64,000 nt of DNA. Origin: Cupriavidus sp. WKF15. GTDB lineage: Bacteria > Pseudomonadota > Gammaproteobacteria > Burkholderiales > Burkholderiaceae. Location of the stretch: the NCBI RefSeq assembly GCF_029278605.1, contig NZ_CP119572.1:3286001-3350000 (forward strand), read 5' to 3'. How positions within the stretch are numbered: the stretch's first letter is position 1; every line of letters starts with the position of its first letter. The position numbers and the translations under genes were made by a program. A model generated the notes under the pieces. It was given only the letters and a program-made list of their open reading frames with translations. It did not search any database and had not been told where the DNA came from. Of the stretch, positions 58,106 to 64,000 are shown one piece after another.

Positions 58106-58246
58106 GGAGTGCGGTGTCCGTGCTTTTCGGGAATTTGGGAATGGGCGGAGTTTAACAAAGCAGGTGTCCGCCGGTCTGCGAAATGCCCGAGTGCCCGGTA
58201 CAATCGATAGTTCGCCGTAGCGCTAACGCATTGATTTCATTCGCCC

Positions 58247-58468
58247 ATGAGCAAACCCGCCCTGACCCTGAAGTTCAAGTGCAAGAAGTGCACGAAGCCC
58301 GTCACGCTGTACCTGCAGAAGACCTCGGCCTGCTCGCATATCACGCCGTACCAGGGCTTCTGCAAGTGCGGCGAGCTGATGCGCCACGCCACCGGCGACA
58401 AGGACGCCGTGGAGTCCTTCGTCAATTCGCTGGACAACAGCTGGATGCACCACCATCACCACCACTGA
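58247..58468 (+). CDS. Small zinc-ribbon-like protein ending in a natural hexahistidine
   Basis: A 73-residue protein with Cys12/Cys15 (CKKC), Cys29-x-His31 and Cys39-x-Cys41 (CKCGE), a likely zinc-ribbon or treble-clef arrangement. The last eight residues are W-M-H-H-H-H-H-H before TGA (His codons 58448-58465, CAC/CAT mixed). I know of no assigned function. It starts 141 bp from the divergent ettA and is followed 10 bp later by a gene for an HExxH metalloprotein, with which it is probably cotranscribed. A metal-binding or metal-handling role is suggested by composition only. Confidence 0.8.
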   Translation: MSKPALTLKFKCKKCTKPVTLYLQKTSACSHITPYQGFCKCGELMRHATGDKDAVESFVNSLDNSWMHHHHHH

Positions 58469-58478
58469 TCGGCGCGCA

Positions 58479-59033
58479 GTGAACGCGAACACCTGGCAGC
58501 CGTCCGCGAAGGACCCGATGCGCTTCCTGGGCGGCTATCCGCCCGGCGTGCTGGACCAGGTGCGCGACCTTGTGGCGACCGGCAAGCTGGGTGAGCACCT
58601 CGCCCGCCGCTACCCGCAGTGTCACGGCGTCCAGACCGACCGCGCGCTGTATGACTACACCAATGAACTGAAGCAGGAATACCTGCGCAGCGCACCGCCG
58701 CTGCACAAGGTTGGCTACGACGCCCGCCTCGACACGGCCCACAAGGCGCTGGGCCTGCATACCGCCATCTCGCGCGTGCAGGGCGGCAAGCTCAAGGCCA
58801 AGAAGGAAATCCGCGTGGCCTCGCTGTTCAAGGAGGCACCGCCGGAATTCCTGCGCATGATCGTCGTGCACGAACTCGCTCACCTCAAGGAGAGCGACCA
58901 CAACAAGGCGTTCTATCGCCTGTGCGAGCACATGGAGCCGCACTACCACCAGCTGGAATTCGACACGCGCTTGTTCCTGGCGTGGCGCGAGTTGGGGAAG
59001 GCGGCCGGCAATGCATCGGCCGTCGAAGCCTGA
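58479..59033 (+). CDS. YgjP-like metallopeptidase-domain protein
   Basis: A 184-residue protein with the zinc motif in VVHELAHLKESDHNKAFYRLCEHMEPHYHQLE: HELAH, then a downstream His in ESDH typical of the YgjP/DUF45 (M48-related) group. These are predicted zinc peptidases often linked to restriction or RNA-related contexts, but their substrate is unknown. The start is GTG at 58479, or possibly ATG at 58518 (MRFLGGYPPG). It directly follows the His6 zinc-ribbon gene and converges with the TRAP permease gene (21-bp gap). Confidence 0.85.
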   Translation: MNANTWQPSAKDPMRFLGGYPPGVLDQVRDLVATGKLGEHLARRYPQCHGVQTDRALYDYTNELKQEYLRSAPPLHKVGYDARLDTAHKALGLHTAISRVQGGKLKAKKEIRVASLFKEAPPEFLRMIVVHELAHLKESDHNKAFYRLCEHMEPHYHQLEFDTRLFLAWRELGKAAGNASAVEA

Positions 59034-59054
59034 TCCCGGAGCCGCACGTCCCGC

Positions 59055-60923
59055 TCAGAGAAAGCCGATGGAAAACCACGGCACCAGCGCCAGCAGCAAC
59101 AGCGCGATGAACAGCGCCGCCATGTGCGGCCAGACCCTCGGCATCGCCACGTCTGGCGAAACCCGCCCGATCGCGCAGGCGGCATAGAAGCCCACGCCAA
59201 ACGGCGGCGCGAACAAGCCCAGGCCCATCGCGAAGATCACCACCATGGCGTAGTGCACCTCGTGCACGCCGACCAGCTTGGCGATCGGGAACAGCAATGG
59301 CCCGAACAGCACGATGGCTGGAATGCCCTCGAGCAGGCTGCCCAGCAGGACAAAGGCCAGCGCCGATACCAGCAGGAAACCAGTCTTGCCGCCGGGCACG
59401 GCAGACATGATCGTCACCAGGTCCTGTGCAAAGCCTGACTGGGTCAGCGCCCAGGCCATGGTGGTGGCGCAGCCGACGATCAGCAGGATCGCCCCCGACA
59501 GCGCCGCCGTGTCGACCAGCATCGGGTAGATCCGGCGCCAGTTGAACTGCCGATAGACCAGTACGCCTGCCAGCACGGTGTAGAAGATGCCGATGGTCGA
59601 GACTTCCGTCGCCGTGGCCACGCCCTCCACGACCGCGGTACGGATGATGACCGGCAGCGCCAGTGCCGGCAGCGCAACCAGCAGCGACCTGAGGATTTCC
59701 CGCCGCGACGGCCGCCCCGCGCCGCTCATGTCTTCGTTGCGCGTCTGGTACCAGACCACGAGCGCCATCATCACCAGCCCGACCACGGCAGGCATCAGGC
59801 CACCGATGAACAGCGACGTGATCGATACTCCCGTCACCGACCCGACCGTGATCAGCACAATGCTGGGCGGGATGGTTTCCGACATCGCCCCCGACGCCGA
59901 CAGCAGCCCGATCAGGTCGCCATCCCGGGCGCCGCGCTGCTTCATCTCGGGAAACAGCGCCGGCGCCACTGCCGCCATGTCGGCGGCCTTGGAGCCGGAA
60001 ATCCCTGAAACGATGTACATCGCGCCGAGCAGCACGTACTGCAGCCCCCCGCGCACGTGCCCAATCAGTGCTACCAGGAAATGGATCATGGCGCGCGCAA
60101 GCCCCGTCATCTCGGTCAGTGCGCCCAGGAAGACGAATAGCGGCACCGCTAGCAGGATCAGGTGGGACATGCCCTCCTGCATGCGGTTCGGAATGATGGA
60201 CAGCGGCGTATCGGTGGACAGCGCGAGGTAGCAAAGCGTGGCAAGCCCGAAGGCGAAGGCAATGGGCATGCCGACGGCGACGCAGCCGACCAGCATCAGC
60301 AGGAAAAAGATCACCAGATTGGCATTGCCGAGTTCCATCAGCACGGGCGACAGCAGCCACAGCACGCCGGCGCCGGCCGCCACCAGCGCGCCGCTCGCTG
60401 CAAGCTGCTTCAGGCTCGCAAGCGCCAGCAGGCGGATGACGGCAGTCACGAGCATCAGTACGGCCCCGGCAAGCACCGCACCGGCGCGCCAGGCTTCGCT
60501 GATCTCCAGCGTCGGCGTCAGCACGTCGACGTGTTCTGCCAGGTGTTCCCATGCAGGCCGCAACAGCAGCAACAGGAACGCCACCACCATCCACATGCCG
60601 AAGGCATCCAGCCACGCGCGCCGGCGCGGCGGCGCGTTCTTGATGAAGGTGGTGAGCTGCATATGCGCGCTGCGCTGTAGCGCGATGACGGCGCCGAACA
60701 TCGCCAGCCAGAGGAACAGAATGCCGGCAAGTTCATCGGTCCACGCCACCGGCGCATGCAAGGCATAGCGCGCAAACGCGCCGCCGCCGAGGATCAGGAT
60801 TTCGGCAACGACGATCAGCGCTGTCGGCACCTCGACCAGCCAGGCCAGGATGCGCCCCCAGCGCGCGCTGATGGTCAGGGGTGCATGTGCGGGCGGGACC
60901 AGGGTCCCGGAGGTGGGCTCCAT
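59055..60923 (-). CDS. TRAP transporter permease, fused DctQ-DctM
   Basis: A 622-residue inner-membrane protein combining both TRAP permease subunits. The first 170 residues match the 4-helix small subunit (VAWTDELAGILFLWLAMFGAVIALQRSAHMQ), and from about residue 195 the large subunit follows (GMPIAFAFGLATLCYLAL, IPNRMQEGMSHLILLAVPLFVFLGALTEM, GISGSKAADMAAVAPALFPEM, SASGAMSETIPPSIVLI). It imports an organic or sugar acid with Na+. It is encoded after the DctP gene (40-bp gap) on the same strand. The context suggests a hexuronate or aldonate substrate. Confidence 0.93.
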   Translation of the reverse strand: MEPTSGTLVPPAHAPLTISARWGRILAWLVEVPTALIVVAEILILGGGAFARYALHAPVAWTDELAGILFLWLAMFGAVIALQRSAHMQLTTFIKNAPPRRRAWLDAFGMWMVVAFLLLLLRPAWEHLAEHVDVLTPTLEISEAWRAGAVLAGAVLMLVTAVIRLLALASLKQLAASGALVAAGAGVLWLLSPVLMELGNANLVIFFLLMLVGCVAVGMPIAFAFGLATLCYLALSTDTPLSIIPNRMQEGMSHLILLAVPLFVFLGALTEMTGLARAMIHFLVALIGHVRGGLQYVLLGAMYIVSGISGSKAADMAAVAPALFPEMKQRGARDGDLIGLLSASGAMSETIPPSIVLITVGSVTGVSITSLFIGGLMPAVVGLVMMALVVWYQTRNEDMSGAGRPSRREILRSLLVALPALALPVIIRTAVVEGVATATEVSTIGIFYTVLAGVLVYRQFNWRRIYPMLVDTAALSGAILLIVGCATTMAWALTQSGFAQDLVTIMSAVPGGKTGFLLVSALAFVLLGSLLEGIPAIVLFGPLLFPIAKLVGVHEVHYAMVVIFAMGLGLFAPPFGVGFYAACAIGRVSPDVAMPRVWPHMAALFIALLLLALVPWFSIGFL

Positions 60924-60963
60924 CACTGTCTCCTCTTTCGCGGTGGCGGGGTTCGAGCCGGCC

Positions 60964-61983
60964 TCAGGCCAGGGGACCCGTGTATTGCTCCAGCATCCGC
61001 CATGGCTCGTCGCCAAACTTCTGCCTCCACGCCGTATAGAAACCCTCGCGTTGCAGCAGCTGGCGGAACGGCGCCGGATCGGGCCGGTTGAAGGTGATGC
61101 CGAGCCGGACCATCTCGCCCTGCGCATCGACATCGGCGCGCGCAATGTCTTCGCGCTGTTTCAGCGCCGCGGCCGTGAAGCGCGTGGTGAGCGATGCCTG
61201 CACCTCGCGCGGCAGGGCCTGGAATTTCTTCGCGTTGCCGAAGATGAAGTGTCCGTCCCAGGTATGCCCTGTGAGCGAGCAGTACTTCTGGACTTCATAG
61301 AGCTTGCCGCTGCGGATCAGCGAGAGCGGCGTCTCCTGCCCGTCCACCACCCGGGTCTGCAGCGCCGAATAGAGGTCGGCGAAGGGTATGACCGTCGGCG
61401 ACGCGCCCAGGGTCTTGAACATTGCAACCCAGAGCGGGATCGCGGGCACGCGGATCTTGAATCCCTTCAGGTCCGCAGGCGTGTTCACCGGCCGGACAGA
61501 GGATGTGATGTGGCGATAGCCGTTATCGAGGCACTTTTCGAAGACGTGCAGGTTCACCCTGGCAAGCGCGGCCCGGACATAGGCGCCGAGCGCCCCGTCC
61601 ATCGCGGCCCATACCGTGGCGTAGTCCTTGAAGGCATAGGCAACACCGTTGATGCTGGCGGCCGGCACCCGCGTCTGCAGGTTGGTGCCGGCCGTCGACA
61701 TGAAATCGATGGCGCCGGCCAGCGTCTGCGAGATCATGTCGGGCTCGCTGCCCAGCTGGCTGTTGGGATAGACCTGCAGGTCGACCTTGCCACCGGTGTC
61801 CCGACGAATGGCTTCGGCGGCCTCCTTGATACGCACCGTGCCCGGATGGTCCGCAGGGAAAGCGGTACCGTACTTGAGCCTGATGGCGGCGCTCTGGGCG
61901 AACGCCCTTCGCACGGGCAATGCCAGTGCCATGCCACCGGCGGCGAGTGCGCCGAACTGGCGGCGGGTAAACAGCTTGGCCAT
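60964..61983 (-). CDS. TRAP transporter substrate-binding protein (DctP family)
   Basis: Periplasmic receptor, 339 residues, with a signal that begins MAKLFTRRQFGALAAGGMALALPV. The twin Arg followed by a hydrophobic core suggests Tat export. The mature part has the DctP patterns YGTAFPADHPGTVRIKEAAEAIRRDTGGKVDLQVYPNSQLG, GAIDFMSTAGTNL, KGFKIRVPAIPLWVAMFKTLGASPTVIPFADLYSALQTRVVDGQETPLSLI (the conserved Arg contacts the ligand carboxylate). It lies between the permease and the mannitol dehydrogenase family gene. Sugar-acid binding is inferred from neighbours. Confidence 0.94.
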   Translation of the reverse strand: MAKLFTRRQFGALAAGGMALALPVRRAFAQSAAIRLKYGTAFPADHPGTVRIKEAAEAIRRDTGGKVDLQVYPNSQLGSEPDMISQTLAGAIDFMSTAGTNLQTRVPAASINGVAYAFKDYATVWAAMDGALGAYVRAALARVNLHVFEKCLDNGYRHITSSVRPVNTPADLKGFKIRVPAIPLWVAMFKTLGASPTVIPFADLYSALQTRVVDGQETPLSLIRSGKLYEVQKYCSLTGHTWDGHFIFGNAKKFQALPREVQASLTTRFTAAALKQREDIARADVDAQGEMVRLGITFNRPDPAPFRQLLQREGFYTAWRQKFGDEPWRMLEQYTGPLA

Positions 61984-62017
61984 GAAGTCGTTGTCTCCTT
62001 TTGTTCATGGGTGTGGC

Positions 62018-63469
62018 TTAGCAGGACAGCAGTGCAACCGTGCCGCGCTCGCCCAGTACCTTCAGATGTCCGGCAAGGCGGTGGGTAAGCGGCTCTGGCC
62101 ACGGCTCGTCGCCAAAGACGGCGGCATGGGCCAGGGCCTGCCGAATGGCTGCCGCGTCGCAGCCCGCCGCGCGCAGCCGTGCGGCCAGCGCCGGGGCACC
62201 GGGATCGCGGATGACGAGCGCCTCGCCGTGGTCGCTGCTTTCGCTGCGCAGGTAGTGCAGCCACACCGCCAGCGCGCGCTCCAGGTATGGCCGCTCGATG
62301 CCTGCGGCAGCGCTCTCGCGCAAAGCCGGCAGCCAGCGCACCGGGATCTTCTGCGTGCCGTCTGTCGCGATCTGCGCGGTGTGGTGCTCGAGCGCGGCAT
62401 TGCGGAAGCGGCACAGCAGTTCCTTGCCGTAGCGGCTCACGTCGAATCCCGGCGGCGCTGCCACGGTGGCGCGCAGGTCGTCCATCGCGCCCCGCGCGAA
62501 GGCCTCGAGGACCGGATCGGCCATCGCCGCGGCAACGGTCTCGATGCCGCACAGCTGCGCGGCATAGGCGATCGCCGAGTGCGTGCCGTTCAGCAGCCGC
62601 AGCTTCATGGCCTGGAAGGGCCGGACATCGCCGGTCAGCAGCGCTCCACCCGCTTCCCATGCGGGCCGCGGCCCGGCGAAGCGGTCCTCGATCACCCATT
62701 GCGAGAACGTCTCGCAGACAATGGCCGCCTCGTCACGCAAGCCGAGGCGCTGCTGCGCCCAGTTCAGCGATGCCGGCGTGGCAGCCGGCACGATGCGGTC
62801 CACCATGGCGTTCGGCAGCGCCACATCGTCCCGGATGCGCCGCGCGAGCACCGGATCGATCAGCATTGCGTACTGCACCAGCAGCCTGCGCAGCGCATCG
62901 CCGTTGCCGGCCATGTTGTCACAGCACACGATGCTGAGCGGCGCATCCGGTGGCCGCCGGCGCAGGCCGGCCGCCAGCACGCCGAGCGTGCTTCTTGGTG
63001 CGTCGGGACAGGACAAGTCGTGCTGGATATCCGTATCGGCGGTGTCGAGGTCCGAGGTGGACGGGTGCTGGCTGTATCCCTTCTCCGTGACGGTGCAGGT
63101 CACCACGGATACGGCCGGGTCCGCGAGCGCCCCAAGGACCTGCTCCAGCGCATGCGGCGCGTAAAGGGCCTGCACCACCGCGCCCACGATGCGCGTGGTC
63201 GCCTCCGCGCCTTGCCGCTCGGTGACCGAATACAAGCCATCCTGCGCAGACAGCGCACGCGCCATGCGTGGTCCCCGCAGGCTGACGCCGACGATGCCCC
63301 AGCGCGTGTCGCCGCTGCGGATCGCCGCTTCGGTGTACAGCGCCTGGTGCGCGCGATGGAAGGCGCCCAACCCGATGTGCACCACGCCGCGCGACAGGCG
63401 GCTGCGGTCGTAGCCGGGCTGACGCACGCCTGCATTGGCGCTGCAGAGGGTACGCTGCGCCAGCCTCAT
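62018..63469 (-). CDS. Mannitol dehydrogenase family protein (fructuronate reductase-like)
   Basis: Long-chain polyol-specific dehydrogenase (PSLDR), 483 residues. It has the N-terminal NAD site GVVHIGLGAFHRAHQALYTE, TCTVTEKGY, and the catalytic motif K-x4-N-G-x-H in KLRLLNGTHSAIAY. The activity expected is interconversion of D-fructuronate and D-mannonate (UxuB type), because the next divergent gene is a D-mannonate dehydratase. The ATG at 63469 has a GAGGT site 7-11 bases upstream; the frame is open to 63559. It is the first gene of the TRAP operon. Confidence 0.85.
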   Translation of the reverse strand: MRLAQRTLCSANAGVRQPGYDRSRLSRGVVHIGLGAFHRAHQALYTEAAIRSGDTRWGIVGVSLRGPRMARALSAQDGLYSVTERQGAEATTRIVGAVVQALYAPHALEQVLGALADPAVSVVTCTVTEKGYSQHPSTSDLDTADTDIQHDLSCPDAPRSTLGVLAAGLRRRPPDAPLSIVCCDNMAGNGDALRRLLVQYAMLIDPVLARRIRDDVALPNAMVDRIVPAATPASLNWAQQRLGLRDEAAIVCETFSQWVIEDRFAGPRPAWEAGGALLTGDVRPFQAMKLRLLNGTHSAIAYAAQLCGIETVAAAMADPVLEAFARGAMDDLRATVAAPPGFDVSRYGKELLCRFRNAALEHHTAQIATDGTQKIPVRWLPALRESAAAGIERPYLERALAVWLHYLRSESSDHGEALVIRDPGAPALAARLRAAGCDAAAIRQALAHAAVFGDEPWPEPLTHRLAGHLKVLGERGTVALLSC

Positions 63470-63712
63470 GGCCGGTACCTCGATCGTTTGCAATGCTGCA
63501 TCGTGCCTCGAATGCCTGCTGTCTGAACCGAGGCTCAACGTACCACGGGGTACCCGCACAAACGTGCGGCCGTTTCGCCAGACCTATGCAGAAGGTGCGC
63601 TTTACCGCTGCAGAAGCTGCCTCCACTCCCCGTGACGCCCCCGCTATAACCTGCGTGGCATGCCTTCCCCTCGTCGGGATTTCCCCCTTGCACGCAGCGC
63701 CAGGAGCACGCC
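63470..63712. promoter_or_regulatory. Divergent regulatory region of the sugar-acid cluster
   Basis: 243 bp between the dehydrogenase (-) and the mannonate dehydratase (+) starts. A TATAAC at 63645-63650 is a possible -10 for the dehydratase, and an AGGAG ribosome site is at 63702-63706. CCACGGGGTACCCG near 63542 contains a partly symmetric GGTACC. I see no clear operator for a named regulator. Confidence 0.4.
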
Positions 63713-64000
63713 TTGAAGATCGAACGGATCCAGACCATCGTCACCTGCCCGGGCCGCAACTTTGTGACCGTCAAGGTCGTGACGGACGCAGGCGTGCATG
63801 GTTTGGGGGATGCCACGCTCAATGGCCGGGAAATGGCCGTCAGGGCCTATCTCGACGAACACGTCATTCCCTGTCTGATTGGGCGGGACCCGCGCGATAT
63901 CGAGGACATCTGGCAATACCTTTACCGCGGCGCCTACTGGCGGCGCGGGCCCGTCACGATGACCGCCATCGCGGCCATCGACATGGCGCTGTGGGACATC
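63713..64000 (+). CDS. manD: D-mannonate dehydratase (ManD/RspA type), 5' part
   Basis: Enolase-superfamily dehydratase that converts D-mannonate to 2-keto-3-deoxy-D-gluconate. The 96 residues before the window edge match the N-terminal capping domain of ManD/Rsp[40 protein letters not shown] partly visible as TCPGRNFVT and [11 protein letters not shown], then [28 protein letters not shown]. The start is TTG at 63713, preceded by AGGAG with 6-base spacing. The C-terminal barrel with the metal ligands is outside the window. It complements the fructuronate-reductase-like gene. Confidence 0.9.
   Translation, partial: MKIERIQTIVTCPGRNFVTVKVVTDAGVHGLGDATLNGREMAVRAYLDEHVIPCLIGRDPRDIEDIWQYLYRGAYWRRGPVTMTAIAAIDMALWDI

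Overview
The window looks like a piece of the main chromosome of a beta-proteobacterium of the Cupriavidus/Ralstonia group. I infer this from the high GC content, the housekeeping gene orders (apaG / rpe-gph-trpEGDC and hemA-prfA-prmC-grxD-ubiX), the phenylacetate genes, the Bug-type binding protein and the protein sequences themselves. I could not run a database search, so the species is not fixed. No rRNA, tRNA, phage, plasmid, IS transposase or CRISPR array was seen.

Layout. 0-2 kb: end of a phenylacetate (paa) cluster (paaI, paaK). 2-11.7 kb: housekeeping genes (mltA, apaG, rpe-gph), then the tryptophan genes trpE-G-D-C preceded by a probable Trp-codon leader peptide, then a CYTH protein, ung and an acylphosphatase. 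11.8-22.5 kb: an orphan two-gene ABC importer, a FUSC membrane protein, an M61 peptidase, an acrylyl-CoA-reductase-like oxidoreductase, a DsbC-like protein and a UbiH-type hydroxylase. 22.5-33.2 kb: ychF, a coupled trio of uncharacterised membrane proteins (DUF2157/DUF4401/GDYxxLxY), an MTA/SAH-nucleosidase-like gene, and hemA, prfA, prmC, grxD and ubiX with small lipoproteins. 33.3-40 kb: a probable lysine-to-2-aminoadipate pair (lysine 6-dehydrogenase and piperideine-6-carboxylate dehydrogenase) divergent from an Lrp-type regulator and a DapB paralogue, then a ClC protein. 40-43.8 kb: Bug-type binding protein, acyl-CoA synthetase and LysR regulator. 43.8-52.3 kb: a non-coding element bounded by 71-bp inverted repeats, then an HxlR-regulator/MATE pair and a complete RND tripartite efflux operon. 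52.5-59 kb: a large repeat-rich exported protein, a metallophosphoesterase, ettA, a small zinc-ribbon protein with a natural C-terminal His6, and a YgjP-like metalloprotein. 59-64 kb: a fused TRAP transporter, its binding protein, a fructuronate-reductase-type dehydrogenase and the start of a D-mannonate dehydratase.

How the genes work together. trpE-G-D-C carry chorismate to indole-3-glycerol phosphate and appear to be controlled by attenuation. The lysine pair feeds 2-aminoadipate breakdown under the divergent Lrp regulator. The last four genes form a sugar-acid uptake and catabolism unit that converges on 2-keto-3-deoxygluconate. The 44.6-52.3 kb block gathers two drug-efflux systems of different families. 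The most unusual items are the trp leader peptide, the nested inverted-repeat element with covarying hairpins, the His6 zinc-ribbon protein, the repeat-rich exported protein and the DapB paralogue lacking the usual catalytic His.
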